A stretch of 64,000 bases of DNA from Flavobacterium sp. (GCA_010365135.1 JAAFGY010000003.1:1-64000), one strand, 5' to 3'. Positions 48,951 through 60,490 are shown, numbered from the stretch's first letter. Made by a program: numbers and translations. Notes: generated by a model not told the origin, from the letters alone.

Positions 48951-51512
48951 TTATTTCAAAGCTTCCACTTTAGCTTTAACATCTTCTAATGAACCCTCAA
49001 AAACCTGAACATTTTCACTTCCATTTTCAGAAGTGGTTACCGTGGCTTTTGCTTTTCCGTCATTGTTAATCATTTCAACTTTAATGTTTTTCTCTAACGC
49101 TCCATTTGTAGAACAACACCCTTTTTGTCCATCGCTCGCAATGAACTTTCCATTCGCATCATAATGTGACATACACATTGCTTTTTGCTCTGCTGTACAT
49201 CCTTTTTCGTCACACATTTTGGCACATTCTTCTTTGGTCATTGTAGCACATTTAGACATATCACAATTGCCCATCATTCCTCCGGATCTCATTTCCATCG
49301 CACTAGTACTCTTGTTTTGCGACGCACTTCCATTTCCTAAAATCGGAGCAATTACTAATCCAATCAAACACGTTAATTTAATCAAGATGTTCATTGATGG
49401 TCCAGAAGTATCTTTGAAAGGATCTCCAACAGTATCTCCAGTTACGGCTGCTTTATGCGCATCAGACCCTTTGTAACTCATTAATCCATCCACTAAAACT
49501 CCAGCCTCGAATGATTTTTTGGCGTTGTCCCAAGCTCCACCCGCATTGTTTTGGAAAATTGCCCAAACGACACCAGAAACAGTAACTCCGGCCATATATC
49601 CACCTAGCATTTCGGCTACCATAGAATTTGCAGAGGCATCACCCATATACACCAATTTTCCTAAAAGTACAATTCCAATTGGGAAACCAATGGTCAAAAT
49701 TCCCGGCAACATCATTTCGTGCAAAGCGGCTTTTGTAGAAATATCAACACATTTTGCATATTCTGGTTTTCCGGTTCCTTCCATTATTCCCGGAATTTCT
49801 TTGAACTGACGACGAACTTCATTCACCATATCCATTGCAGCTTTTCCAACAGAATTCATTACCAATGCAGAAAAAACAACTGGTATCATTGCCCCAACGA
49901 ATAACATTGATAAAACGGGAGCTTTGAAAATATTGATTCCGTCGATTCCTGTAAAAGTTACATAAGCAGCAAATAATCCCAAAGATGTCATTGCGGCCGA
50001 AGCGATTGCAAATCCTTTTCCAGTTGCAGCAGTAGTATTTCCAACTGAATCTAAAATATCAGTTCTGGTACGAACTTCTTTTGGTAATTCACTCATTTCG
50101 GCAATTCCACCAGCATTATCTGAAATGGGTCCAAAAGCATCAATGGCTAATTGCATCGCCGTTGTCGCCATCATTGCCGAAGCAGCAAGCGCCACGCCGT
50201 AGAAACCTGCAAAGGAATACGAAATCCAAATGGCTGCAGCCAAAACTAATACTTTTGGAAAAGTAGAAATCATTCCCGTAGATAAACCTGCAATAATATT
50301 TGTTCCTGCTCCAGTTGAAGATTTTTCGACAATTGCTAGAACTGGTTTCATTCCCAAACCAGTGTAATATTCTGTAACCGATGAGATTATTGCTCCAACT
50401 ACCAACCCTACGATTGAAGCATAGAAAACTCTTATTGATGAAATTTCTTTTAATCCTTCGCCAAAGAAATTCATTTTCATTGTCGCAGGCAACATATACT
50501 GAACCAAGAAGAAACAAGCAATAGCGGTTAGTATAATAGAAGCCCAGTTTCCAATGTTAAAAGCTCTTTGTACTTGTGCTTCTTTTGCGTTATTATCGGT
50601 AATCTTAACCAACATCGTTCCAACGATTGAAAATAATATCCCAAAACCAGCAATAGCCATTGGCAATAAAATAGGCCCAATTCCGCCAAAAGCATCTTGA
50701 ATATTTCCACCCATATCTTTAATTACATAGTTCCCAAGAACCATAGCTGCAAGAACAGTTGCTACATAAGACCCGAATAAATCCGCTCCCATTCCAGCAA
50801 CATCACCTACATTATCTCCAACATTGTCTGCAATTGTGGCTGGATTTCTAGGATCATCTTCAGGGATTCCAGCTTCAACTTTTCCAACAATATCCGCTCC
50901 AACATCGGCGGCTTTTGTATAAATACCACCTCCAACACGGGCAAACAAAGCGATAGATTCTGCTCCAAGAGAGAAACCTGCTAATGTTTCTAAAACAATT
51001 GTCATATCTTCGGTTGAAGTCCAAACTCCACCCATATATACATTGAAAAGAATAATAAAAAATCCTGTAAGTCCTAAAACAGCCAATCCTGCAACACCTA
51101 ATCCCATTACTGTTCCTCCGCCAAAAGCGACTTTCAATGCCTGTGGCAAACTGGAACGAGCTGCTTGAGTGGTTCTAACATTTGTCTTTGTTGCTATTTT
51201 CATTCCCATATTTCCCGCCAATGCCGAGAAAAATGCGCCAAAAATAAAAGCAACTACTATTAATAAGTGCGTCGAAGTTCCTGGTAAAAATGTAATCCCT
51301 GCCAAAACAATACTTGCAATTATTACAAACATCGTCAATAATCTGTATTCTGCATTCAGGAAAGCTAAGGCACCTTCGTGGATGTATTCTGAAATTTCTT
51401 TCATTTTACCATCTCCAGCATCTTGTTTTAATACCCAAGATCTTTTTGCCCACATAAAAAGCAGACCCACAAACGCCATAACTATTGGCACATAAATTAT
51501 CATCGATTCCAT
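48951..51512 (-). CDS. hppA: Membrane-bound ion-translocating pyrophosphatase with Cys-rich C-terminal extension
   Basis: [56 protein letters not shown]; tail [42 protein letters not shown]...GCCSTN. Confidence 0.95.
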   Translation of the reverse strand: MESMIIYVPIVMAFVGLLFMWAKRSWVLKQDAGDGKMKEISEYIHEGALAFLNAEYRLLTMFVIIASIVLAGITFLPGTSTHLLIVVAFIFGAFFSALAGNMGMKIATKTNVRTTQAARSSLPQALKVAFGGGTVMGLGVAGLAVLGLTGFFIILFNVYMGGVWTSTEDMTIVLETLAGFSLGAESIALFARVGGGIYTKAADVGADIVGKVEAGIPEDDPRNPATIADNVGDNVGDVAGMGADLFGSYVATVLAAMVLGNYVIKDMGGNIQDAFGGIGPILLPMAIAGFGILFSIVGTMLVKITDNNAKEAQVQRAFNIGNWASIILTAIACFFLVQYMLPATMKMNFFGEGLKEISSIRVFYASIVGLVVGAIISSVTEYYTGLGMKPVLAIVEKSSTGAGTNIIAGLSTGMISTFPKVLVLAAAIWISYSFAGFYGVALAASAMMATTAMQLAIDAFGPISDNAGGIAEMSELPKEVRTRTDILDSVGNTTAATGKGFAIASAAMTSLGLFAAYVTFTGIDGINIFKAPVLSMLFVGAMIPVVFSALVMNSVGKAAMDMVNEVRRQFKEIPGIMEGTGKPEYAKCVDISTKAALHEMMLPGILTIGFPIGIVLLGKLVYMGDASANSMVAEMLGGYMAGVTVSGVVWAIFQNNAGGAWDNAKKSFEAGVLVDGLMSYKGSDAHKAAVTGDTVGDPFKDTSGPSMNILIKLTCLIGLVIAPILGNGSASQNKSTSAMEMRSGGMMGNCDMSKCATMTKEECAKMCDEKGCTAEQKAMCMSHYDANGKFIASDGQKGCCSTNGALEKNIKVEMINNDGKAKATVTTSENGSENVQVFEGSLEDVKAKVEALK

Positions 51513-51646
51513 AAAAATATTTTTGGTTATAAAATTCAGTTCAAAAACTTATTAAGTTTGGGTGCAAACGTACTATATTGAAATTAATAAAGCAATAATC
51601 GAATGAACGAATATTGCTTTAAAAAAAAGTTTTACGTGAAAAATTA

Positions 51647-52213
51647 TTAAATGCTAAATAAATCTTCTGGTTTATTCTCAATCTCATTAAAACGTTCGGT
51701 GCATTCATCAATGATAACTAACGCTTCACTAAGATCTCCCCAACCTCCTACATCGACAACTTTGTTCTCAAGATCTTTATAAACTTGAAAGAAATGTTCG
51801 ATTTCTTTCAATAAATGGGGATTAATATCAGATAAATCCGTCAAAGAATTCCAAATTGGATCGGAAACGGGAACGCATATTATTTTTTCATCGGGACCTT
51901 TGTCATCGGCCATATGGAAAACACCAATTGGTTTTACCTCCATAACACATCCAGGAAATGTGGGCTCATTTATTAAAACCAAAACATCTAGTGGATCTCC
52001 GTCTAAGGCTAATGTTTGGGGAATAAAACCATAATCTGCAGGATACATCATTGAAGAAAACAGCATCCTGTCAAATCGAATTCTTTTCAATTTGAAATCA
52101 TATTCATATTTATTTCTACTTCCTCTTGGTATTTCTATGAGCACATCAAAAGTTTTGTATTTTTCTACAGCCATTTTAGTTTCTATTTTTATTTTGCAAA
52201 AATAAGCAAACAA
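51647..52213 (-). CDS. ppa: Inorganic pyrophosphatase (soluble)
   Basis: EIPRGSRNKYEYD; DYGFIPQTLALDGDPLDVLVL. Confidence 0.95.
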   Translation of the reverse strand: MFAYFCKIKIETKMAVEKYKTFDVLIEIPRGSRNKYEYDFKLKRIRFDRMLFSSMMYPADYGFIPQTLALDGDPLDVLVLINEPTFPGCVMEVKPIGVFHMADDKGPDEKIICVPVSDPIWNSLTDLSDINPHLLKEIEHFFQVYKDLENKVVDVGGWGDLSEALVIIDECTERFNEIENKPEDLFSI

Positions 52214-52260
52214 TATTTTTTTTACACTATAAAAAAAGATTTATGCTCAAAATCTGCGAA

Positions 52261-52860
52261 TTAATAAACAATTTTCCGGTTTCTTTTCTTCAAATAATAA
52301 TGCCATAAAAGAAAAGTTGCAACAGATCGATGAGGACTCCAATTTGAAACATAAGTTTCCATTTCTAGTTTGTCGTGAATATCAAGCAGCTCCTTTATTG
52401 TGTTTATGACTGCAATATCTCCAAGCGGAATTACATCGGGAGCTTGTAGCGAAAACATTAAATACACATCGATGGTCCAATTGCCAATGCCTTTGATTTT
52501 GATTAATTCCTCTCGAACTTGTTGGGACGATTTGCTTGCCAGACTTTCTATATTTATGTGATTATTAAGTATCGAATGGGACAATGCTTTGATATATGAT
52601 GTTTTTTGTCGGCTTACGCCAAGGTTTCGGTACTCTTTGTCCGAAATATAAAGCAGGGATTCTGGTTGAAATTCTGCTTTGGCTTTGAGTTTTAGAAAAG
52701 TAGCTTTGGCCGAATCTATGGAAACTTGTTGTTCGAGAATTAATAATACTAAGGTTTCAAATCCTTGTGGTCGTATAGGAATTGTGGGCAAACCATATTT
52801 TTCAATAATATGATTGAAAATGGGGTCTTTTTCTGAAAGATATTGAATGGCTTCTTGCAT
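52261..52860 (-). CDS. DNA-3-methyladenine glycosylase (AlkA-like HhH-GPD)
   Basis: EELIKIKGIGNWTIDVYLMFSLQAPDVIPLGDIAV HhH-GPD motif. Confidence 0.9.
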   Translation of the reverse strand: MQEAIQYLSEKDPIFNHIIEKYGLPTIPIRPQGFETLVLLILEQQVSIDSAKATFLKLKAKAEFQPESLLYISDKEYRNLGVSRQKTSYIKALSHSILNNHINIESLASKSSQQVREELIKIKGIGNWTIDVYLMFSLQAPDVIPLGDIAVINTIKELLDIHDKLEMETYVSNWSPHRSVATFLLWHYYLKKRNRKIVY

Positions 52861-52873
52861 AATTTCGTTTTTT

Positions 52874-53016
52874 AGCCCTGATGGAAATGGAAAGCCTTTT
52901 GAAAAAAACGGCTAATTTTTGTGGAGCAATAAAAGCGACCGCAGGAAGCTCTTTAGGGCTCTTACAAAAATAGCCGTTTTTGAAAAAGCTTGCAATGTAC
53001 AGCAGGATTGGCTTCT
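52874..53016 (+). ncRNA. Structured intergenic element, possibly a Flavo-1-like RNA
   Basis: AGCCCTGATGGAAATGGAAAGCC...AAAAACGGCTAATTTTTGT-GGAGCAATAAAAGCGACCGCAGGAAGCTC...ACAAAAATAGCCGTTTTT...GCAATGTACAGCAGGATTGGCTT; long inverted repeat around a GC-richer core; family assignment from memory. Confidence 0.5.
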
Positions 53017-55522
53017 AAAAATAAAATCCAAAGGAGATTTTAGTGGCAAATTTAGTGGCATCGGGCATATTCAAATAATTGCCTCTCCAGGAAAAATCTA
53101 TTCGCAAACATTTGAGAATATTGCCTATTCCTGCACTATATTCCCAGTAGACCTTTTCGGGTGCGTTGTACACTAATCCCGAAGCATTTATAATTCTATT
53201 GTCATTAGAAACCGTTCCATAAACCGATTTTACCCCAATATTTTCGCGCCAATTTAGTTTTCGCATAAACGGAATTCTAGCAAAAAATCGTCCGTGAAAG
53301 TCGTGATCCCATTTCAAAGTGACATATTGGTCCGTAACGAACTCATAGTATTTAAGATTGCTAAACGTATTCGAAATATCGAAAAGCGATTGATTTCCAG
53401 GCACCACACTCATCAATCCCAAAGGAATAAAACCGAATGTTTTCCCCATTTCGACCGTAATATTTGATCTTCCTAATGGCCCAATAATGATGGGTTGCTT
53501 ATAATACAATTGCAGTTTTTTATAATTAAAATCGCTAGAAAACAATCCTTTGAATCCCTGACTGTAGGTTAAAAAAAGACTGGTGAATGGACTATCGGTA
53601 TTGTATCTTTCGACCCCAAAAGCTATTGGTTTTCTGTTGGGCGTATATTCAACTTGGAGATTTATTTCTGATTGTTTTACTTGACTTTTTATGGCTGTTT
53701 GAGATAAATCGGTGTAATAATCCAAACTAAATGTTGGCGAAGCTGATGCTAAGGTTCGATAAGAAATCCCAGTTCCAAAGGTTAGGTTTTTTATGGGTTC
53801 TATTTGTAGTTCAATATTACTTAAATTGACGTTGGTCAGTTTATCATTCGCACCAAAGGTCAAAAGTCCTGACGAAGCATAATTTCGAACCACTATCTCA
53901 TTGGTGCTGGTTAGAGAAGCTCCAATTTGCTCAATATCTCTACGATTTCCTGCTGATATAATTATTCTTTTTTTGGGTTCAATCATCCATTTTCCGGTAA
54001 TTCCATATTTGAATTTATTGTCCTTAAATCCGTAGGCGACATACGATTGCAAACGCCAAGGATCGTTTGGACTAGAATATGTTCTTACACCCGCTCGCAA
54101 TCGCAAACCTTCGACTGAATTTTGCCCAATTACGGAATAAATAGGACCATAATCCAGATCGCCTAAATGTATGAAACCACTATCTACTATTTCGACCAAA
54201 CTGTACAATCGCTGAAATTTTTTGACGGTTTGCAAGGTGTCAAGCATTTTATAAACGCCTTTTTCGTCTTTGGTCAGATTTTCAAAACGATTTTTATCCC
54301 AATATTCTTCGGGTTTATTATAAATGTCTTTGTCTAAAAAATTGATATCTTCTTTGTAAAATTTCTCGGGTTTTTCGTCGTTAAATTTATGATCTCTATA
54401 AAAAGTGGTTCGTTTTCCATAAACGCCTTTGGATTTGTCTTTTTTGTTTAAGGCAAAATCGGTCATCATATAATCCTTGGTCAACAGAAAAACAGAATCA
54501 TTCATTACTTCAAATTCTTGTTCGATATAAATATCCTTTACCCAGTTAATATTGGCGCTTTTGGTGGCTGCCATACTAATATTTTTAATGGCATAAGTCG
54601 TATCACTTACCCAAAAATCACCTTTAAAAGTCAATTCGTTTTGACGTCTAGGATAAAACACAATATTATAACACCATTTTTTATCCATGAAAGTACTATC
54701 TCTTAAAATATAATTATAGACGTCTATTCCAGTTGTTGATAAAGGACTTGTGAAACTTTTGTCAAAAAAAGTGATGTGATTGTCATAGATATCAAAATCC
54801 GTATACAAATCGTTTACAAAAGACAAAATTTGCTGATTTCCGTTGAATCCAGAGGTTTTGTTGGCTTTTGTTTTTACTTTAACTTTCTTTAATTTATTGT
54901 CGCCATAAACATCTGATAAGGCTTCATTTACAAAAATAGGCAAATAGGTTTTCCCAGTTATTTTGGAAGTATCCACATGTTTGAAAATAAATTCCATCCC
55001 CTTGAAAAGCTTCTTTTTCATATAAGCACTATCAATAGTATTCATATCAAATTCGATTTTTTCATATTTTTCCATTTGGTACTTTGCAAATAAATGCAGC
55101 CCATTTTGGCGTCTTTTTTCCCAAATTTTTCTAAGAATATCTAATGCAGGATTGTTCTTCTTTGACGTTTTACCTCTATAAACAACAACTTCATTTAGCG
55201 TTTCAATTTCATTCAATCGAATTTTTAAATTATAATTAACCGCTTTTTCCAGTTCCAATTCCTTATCCGAATAGCCAACGGAAGTAATAACGATTGTTGT
55301 ATAAATTTTTGGAGATTCTAAATAAAAGGCACCGTCCTCATTAGCGACAATACCCTCGCTTGAATTTTTGAAAGCCACATTGGCAAAGGGAATTGGATGG
55401 TTTTGTTTGTCCATCACCACACCGCTTACTTTTGTTTGAGCAAAAACAGCACTTGCAAACGCAAATAAAAAAGACAAATTAATTAAAATCTTGTTTTTCA
55501 TAATAAAAAAAAACTTCATCAA
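53015..55522 (-). CDS. DUF5686/carboxypeptidase-regulatory-like domain outer-membrane protein
   Basis: KVSGVVMDKQNHPIPFANVAFKNSSEGIVANEDGAFYLESP; large C-terminal beta-barrel-like region. Confidence 0.85.
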   Translation of the reverse strand: MMKFFFIMKNKILINLSFLFAFASAVFAQTKVSGVVMDKQNHPIPFANVAFKNSSEGIVANEDGAFYLESPKIYTTIVITSVGYSDKELELEKAVNYNLKIRLNEIETLNEVVVYRGKTSKKNNPALDILRKIWEKRRQNGLHLFAKYQMEKYEKIEFDMNTIDSAYMKKKLFKGMEFIFKHVDTSKITGKTYLPIFVNEALSDVYGDNKLKKVKVKTKANKTSGFNGNQQILSFVNDLYTDFDIYDNHITFFDKSFTSPLSTTGIDVYNYILRDSTFMDKKWCYNIVFYPRRQNELTFKGDFWVSDTTYAIKNISMAATKSANINWVKDIYIEQEFEVMNDSVFLLTKDYMMTDFALNKKDKSKGVYGKRTTFYRDHKFNDEKPEKFYKEDINFLDKDIYNKPEEYWDKNRFENLTKDEKGVYKMLDTLQTVKKFQRLYSLVEIVDSGFIHLGDLDYGPIYSVIGQNSVEGLRLRAGVRTYSSPNDPWRLQSYVAYGFKDNKFKYGITGKWMIEPKKRIIISAGNRRDIEQIGASLTSTNEIVVRNYASSGLLTFGANDKLTNVNLSNIELQIEPIKNLTFGTGISYRTLASASPTFSLDYYTDLSQTAIKSQVKQSEINLQVEYTPNRKPIAFGVERYNTDSPFTSLFLTYSQGFKGLFSSDFNYKKLQLYYKQPIIIGPLGRSNITVEMGKTFGFIPLGLMSVVPGNQSLFDISNTFSNLKYYEFVTDQYVTLKWDHDFHGRFFARIPFMRKLNWRENIGVKSVYGTVSNDNRIINASGLVYNAPEKVYWEYSAGIGNILKCLRIDFSWRGNYLNMPDATKFATKISFGFYF

Positions 55523-55608
55523 ATATAGAATTCTGATGAAGTTTCAAATATAGTTAATTCCTTAAATTAGATTTTTTAATTCTCCAATATTCAGAAAAGT
55601 TTAACACC

Positions 55609-56595
55609 TTATTTATACATTACTTTTTTTACTGCTTTGACAACATCCTCAGCATTTGGCAACCATTCTTTCAGTAAAACAGGCGAATATGGCGCTGGAG
55701 TATCAGCAGTTGTAATACGTTGAATTGGAGCATCAAGAAAATCAAAAGCACGTTCCTGAACAATATACGCAATTTCCGAAGAAACACTTGCAAATGGCCA
55801 AGCTTCTTCAAGAATTACTAATCTATTTGTTTTTCGAACCGAAGTCAGAATCGTTTCGTGATCCATAGGACGAACCGTTCTTAAATCGATGATTTCACAA
55901 GAAATTCCTTCTTTCTCTAATGCATCGGCAGCAACAAAAGCTTCTTTAATTATTTTTCCAAAAGATACAATCGTAACATCAGTTCCCACTCTTTTTACAT
56001 CGGCAAGACCAATTGGGATGGTATATTCTCCTTCTGGAACTTCTCCTTTGTCACCATACATTTGCTCTGATTCCATAAAAATTACAGGATCATTATCACG
56101 AATCGCAGATTTTAAAAGCCCTTTCGCATCATAAACATTCGATGGAACGACTACTTTTAGACCTGGAGTATTGGCAAACCAATTTTCTAAAGCTTGTGAG
56201 TGTGTTGCTCCAAGTTGTCCAGCCGAAGCTGTTGGCCCACGAAAAACGATAGGAACATCAAATTGTCCGCCAGTCATTTGACGCATTTTGGCAGCATTAC
56301 TAATAATCTGGTCAATCCCAACTAAACAGAAATTGAAAGTCATATATTCAACGATAGGTCTACAACCATTCATTGCCGAACCTACTGCAATCCCAGTAAA
56401 ACCAAGTTCTGCAATGGGCGTGTCGATAACTCTTTTTTCTCCAAATTCGGCAAGCATCCCTTTTGATGCTTTGTATGCACCATTGTATTCAGCTACTTCC
56501 TCACCCATTAAGTATACCGACTCGTCGCGACGCATTTCTTCGCTCATTGCTTCGCAAATGGCCTCTCTAAATTGTATCGTTCTCATTTTTTTCAT
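55609..56595 (-). CDS. pdhB: Pyruvate dehydrogenase E1 component beta subunit
   Basis: QFREAICEAMSEEMRRDESVYLMGEEVAEYNGAYKASKGM; RPIVEYMTFNF; EEAWPFASVSSEIA. Confidence 0.94.
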   Translation of the reverse strand: MKKMRTIQFREAICEAMSEEMRRDESVYLMGEEVAEYNGAYKASKGMLAEFGEKRVIDTPIAELGFTGIAVGSAMNGCRPIVEYMTFNFCLVGIDQIISNAAKMRQMTGGQFDVPIVFRGPTASAGQLGATHSQALENWFANTPGLKVVVPSNVYDAKGLLKSAIRDNDPVIFMESEQMYGDKGEVPEGEYTIPIGLADVKRVGTDVTIVSFGKIIKEAFVAADALEKEGISCEIIDLRTVRPMDHETILTSVRKTNRLVILEEAWPFASVSSEIAYIVQERAFDFLDAPIQRITTADTPAPYSPVLLKEWLPNAEDVVKAVKKVMYK

Positions 56596-56882
56596 TATTA
56601 GTCTAATTTTCGAATGGCAAAAATAAATATTTTAAATCACTTTAAGCATAATTTATGTTTAAAATAACAGCGAGTTAATCCCAACCTAAGCTCTATTCTG
56701 CCCAAGAACGTGGGACGTCGGTACAAACATTATATACTGAGGGTAGAAAAAATACAAGTGAAGTAACGTAATTTTGACAGCGAAATCGATGTAATACCGA
56801 AAAATATTATGCATGCATAAGAAAATATTCAAAATAATAGTATAGTTTTGTGAAAGAAATTTTGAAAATAAAATCTACATCT

Positions 56883-57629
56883 ATGAAAATATTAGTTTGC
56901 ATCAGTCACGTTCCTGATACTACTTCAAAAATTAATTTCACTAATGACGACTCCCAATTTGATGCTAATGGCGTTCAATTTGTGATAAATCCCAATGATG
57001 AATATGGTTTAACGCGTGCCGTCTGGTTTCAAGAACAACAAGGAGCAACCATAACAGTTGCCACTGTTGGCGGACCAGAAACAGAGCCCACTTTAAGAAA
57101 AGCATTGGCCATTGGCGCCAATGATGCGATTCGCGTAAACGCAATCCCAACTGACAGCTTTTTTGTTGCCAAACAACTTGCCGAAGTGATAAAAAATGGT
57201 GCTTACGACATCGTAATTGCAGGAAAAGAATCCTTGGATTATAATGGAGGAATGGTTCCAGGAATGATCGCCGGCATTCTTGGATATAATTTTCTAAATT
57301 CATGTACCGATTTAATTGTGGACGGAAATAATGTAAAAGCCATTCGCGAAATTGATGGTGGAAGAGAAACTGTTTCAACCATGTTGCCTTTAATCATTGG
57401 CGGTCAAAAAGGATTGGTCGAAGAAAAAGATTTGCGCATTCCGAATATGAGAGGAATTATGACTGCCAGAACAAAAACATTAACTGTTGTAGAATCAGTT
57501 GATGCTGCGGTAAATACGAAAGCTATAAAATTTGAAAAACCTGCGCCAAAATCAGCGGTAAAATTAGTTGCCGCCGATAACTTGGACGAATTAATCAACT
57601 TACTACACAACGAAGCTAAAGTAATTTAA
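56883..57629 (+). CDS. etfB: Electron transfer flavoprotein beta subunit
   Basis: MKILVCISHVPDTTSKI; AGKESLDYNGGMVPGMIAGILGY. Confidence 0.94.
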   Translation: MKILVCISHVPDTTSKINFTNDDSQFDANGVQFVINPNDEYGLTRAVWFQEQQGATITVATVGGPETEPTLRKALAIGANDAIRVNAIPTDSFFVAKQLAEVIKNGAYDIVIAGKESLDYNGGMVPGMIAGILGYNFLNSCTDLIVDGNNVKAIREIDGGRETVSTMLPLIIGGQKGLVEEKDLRIPNMRGIMTARTKTLTVVESVDAAVNTKAIKFEKPAPKSAVKLVAADNLDELINLLHNEAKVI

Positions 57630-57751
57630 GAATTGGATTGTTGATTGAAGATTAACGATTTTTGATTGCAGATTGCAAAAAAAATCCAAACTCTTTAATC
57701 TAATTTTAAAATCTAAAATCACAAGTCTAAAATCTAAAATCTAAAATCATT

Positions 57752-58717
57752 ATGTCAATATTAATATATGCAGAATCCGCAGAAGGAAAATTCAGAAAAG
57801 TAGCTTTCGAATTGGCGTCATATGCAAAAAAAGTTGCCGAATCATTAGGAACAACCGTTACAGCTGTAACCATAAATACAGCAGACGTGTCGGAATTATC
57901 AAAATATGGAGTCGATAAAGTCTTGAAAGTATCGAACGATAAATTAGTTGGTTTTTCGGCCAAAGCGTATGCAGATGTCATCAAACAAGCTGCTCAAAAA
58001 GAAGGTATAAAACTAATTTTACTTTCATCAACTACAGACAGCATTTATCTTTCGCCATTGGTGGCCGTTTCTTTGGACGCAGGTTTTGCTTCAAATGTCG
58101 TGGGATTACCCGTGCGTACTTCGCCTTTTCAGGTTCGAAGAAATGCATTTTCTACAAAAGCATTCAATATTACCGAAATTGCTACCGATATAAAAGTTCT
58201 AGGTCTTGCCAAAAATTCTTACGGTATTTTTGAAAACGCATCGAATTTGACAACCGAAGATTTTAATCCAAGTATTGGAGAAAATGATTTTGGTATAAAA
58301 GTAGAAAAAGTAGAAAAAGTTACCGGAAAAGTCTCCATCGCCGACGCTGATATTGTGGTTTCTGGAGGTCGTGGATTAAAAGGCCCTGAACATTGGGGAA
58401 TGATCGAAGATTTAGCCGAAGTTCTAGGCGCTGCAACGGCTTGTTCTAAACCAGTTTCCGATTTGGATTGGAGACCTCATTCAGAACATGTAGGACAAAC
58501 CGGAAAACCTGTTGCCGCGAATTTGTATATTGCCATAGGAATTTCGGGAGCGATTCAACACATTGCCGGAATTAATGCTTCAAAGGTAAAAGTGGTCATA
58601 AATAGTGATCCAGAAGCCCCATTTTTCAAAGTAGCCGACTACGGAATTGTAGGAGATGCCTTTGATATTGTTCCAAGATTAACCGCAAAATTGAAAGCTT
58701 TTAAAGCACAGCATTAA
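57752..58717 (+). CDS. etfA: Electron transfer flavoprotein alpha subunit
   Basis: VSGGRGLKGPEHWGMIEDLAEVLGAATACSKPVSD...VGQTGKPVAANLYIAIGISGAIQHIAGI. Confidence 0.95.
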   Translation: MSILIYAESAEGKFRKVAFELASYAKKVAESLGTTVTAVTINTADVSELSKYGVDKVLKVSNDKLVGFSAKAYADVIKQAAQKEGIKLILLSSTTDSIYLSPLVAVSLDAGFASNVVGLPVRTSPFQVRRNAFSTKAFNITEIATDIKVLGLAKNSYGIFENASNLTTEDFNPSIGENDFGIKVEKVEKVTGKVSIADADIVVSGGRGLKGPEHWGMIEDLAEVLGAATACSKPVSDLDWRPHSEHVGQTGKPVAANLYIAIGISGAIQHIAGINASKVKVVINSDPEAPFFKVADYGIVGDAFDIVPRLTAKLKAFKAQH

Positions 58718-58747
58718 TAATTTTTTTAATTCTCGTCCCAAAACTAG

Positions 58748-58794
58748 CTACCTACAATCAAGATATTCGTATCTTTGTTTTAGGTAGCTTTTTT
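58748..58794 (+). terminator. Intrinsic terminator downstream of etfA
   Basis: AGCTACCTACAATC-AGATATTCGTATCT-...TTAGGTAGCTTTTTT. Confidence 0.7.
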
Positions 58795-58882
58795 GTTCAA
58801 TATATTTTGATTAGAATTGCATCTTATTTTTCGTCGAAAAAAATTCATAAATAAAGCAGTCGTTGCTTTTCATATAAAAAAA

Positions 58883-59506
58883 ATGAGCTTAGTTAAATTA
58901 TCGATAAAAGGAATTTCATACAGTCAAACCCAAAACGGCGCTTATGCTCTGATTTTGAACGAAGTAGATGGAGAGCGAAAATTACCAATCGTCATTGGTG
59001 CTTTCGAGGCTCAATCTATAGCCATTGCTTTGGAAAAAGAAATCAAACCACCTCGTCCGTTGACTCACGATTTATTCAAAAATTTTGCCGACCGTTTCGA
59101 TATTGTAGTCAAACAAGTTATAATTCACAAACTGGTTGATGGTGTTTTTTATTCGAGTATTATTTGTGAAAGAGATAAAATTGAAGAAATTATAGACGCT
59201 AGAACTTCGGATGCCATTGCCTTAGCCTTGCGATTTAATGCTCCCATTTTCACTTACAAAAACATTTTGGACAAAGCTGGAATTTACCTTAAAACAAATC
59301 CATTGGATACCAATAAAGACGCTCAAGAAATAGAAGATGTGCTTTCAAATCCAGAAAGTTTCCGACAGGGAGAAGAAAGCAATCAATCTGGCGAAACGTA
59401 TTCGAAACATAGTTTGCAGGAATTAAATGAATTACTCGACCAAGCTGTAGAACACGAAGATTATGAAAAAGCCGCTAAGATCCGAGACGAAATTTCAAAA
59501 AGATAG
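58883..59506 (+). CDS. Bifunctional nuclease family protein (DUF151) with C-terminal UvrB/C motif
   Basis: LPIVIGAFEAQSIAIALE...DARTSDAIALALRFNAPIF; C-terminal ELNELLDQAVEHEDYEKAAKIRDEIS. Confidence 0.9.
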   Translation: MSLVKLSIKGISYSQTQNGAYALILNEVDGERKLPIVIGAFEAQSIAIALEKEIKPPRPLTHDLFKNFADRFDIVVKQVIIHKLVDGVFYSSIICERDKIEEIIDARTSDAIALALRFNAPIFTYKNILDKAGIYLKTNPLDTNKDAQEIEDVLSNPESFRQGEESNQSGETYSKHSLQELNELLDQAVEHEDYEKAAKIRDEISKR

Positions 59507-59596
59507 TTTCTTAGATAGCAGATTTAAGTTGGCAGATTTAAGAAAAAAACAATACAAACTTTAAAACGAACAGATTGCTTCGTTCCGCGCAATGAC

Positions 59597-60421
59597 ATGA
59601 AACAATACCTCGATTTAGTAAAACACGTTTTAGATAACGGAAATCAAAAAGGAGACCGAACAGGAACGGGAACAAAAAGTGTTTTTGGATACCAAATGCG
59701 TTTTGATTTAGCAGCAGGTTTCCCGATGGTAACTACCAAAAAATTACACCTGAAATCCATCATCTTTGAATTGCTGTGGTTCCTAAAAGGAGACACCAAC
59801 ATTGAATATCTTCAAGAAAATGGCGTAAAAATATGGAATGCTTGGGCTGATGAAAACGGCAATTTAGGCCCAGTTTACGGCCATCAATGGCGCAACTGGA
59901 ACAGCGAAGAAATTGACCAAATCGCTGACCTTATCCAAGAACTTAAAACCAATCCAAACAGCAGAAGAATGTTGGTTTCTGCCTGGAATCCTAGCGTTTT
60001 GCCTGATAATTCGAAATCATTTTCTGAGAATGTAGCCAATAATAAAGCAGCATTGCCTCCTTGTCACGCTTTCTTCCAATTTTATGTTTCCGACGGAAAA
60101 TTATCTTGCCAATTGTATCAACGAAGTGCTGATATATTTCTAGGAGTTCCTTTCAACATTGCGTCTTATGCCTTGCTGACGATGATGATTGCGCAAGTTT
60201 GCAACTTAGAAGTGGGCGAATTCATTCACACTTTTGGCGATGCACACATTTACAACAACCATTTTGAGCAAGTCGAATTGCAATTGTCACGCGAACCAAA
60301 ACCATTGCCAAAAATGATTTTGAATCCAGCCATAAACGATATTTTCGATTTTACTTTTGAAGATTTTACATTAATAGGATACGAACATCACAACGCAATA
60401 AAAGGAAGTGTGGCTGTCTAA
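59597..60421 (+). CDS. thyA: Thymidylate synthase
   Basis: [54 protein letters not shown]. Confidence 0.97.
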   Translation: MKQYLDLVKHVLDNGNQKGDRTGTGTKSVFGYQMRFDLAAGFPMVTTKKLHLKSIIFELLWFLKGDTNIEYLQENGVKIWNAWADENGNLGPVYGHQWRNWNSEEIDQIADLIQELKTNPNSRRMLVSAWNPSVLPDNSKSFSENVANNKAALPPCHAFFQFYVSDGKLSCQLYQRSADIFLGVPFNIASYALLTMMIAQVCNLEVGEFIHTFGDAHIYNNHFEQVELQLSREPKPLPKMILNPAINDIFDFTFEDFTLIGYEHHNAIKGSVAV

Positions 60422-60490
60422 ACTATTCCTTAAAAATAATTTTGCTCTCAAAAAAAAAGTCTTTTTTAATTAATTTCAATACTATAAAAA

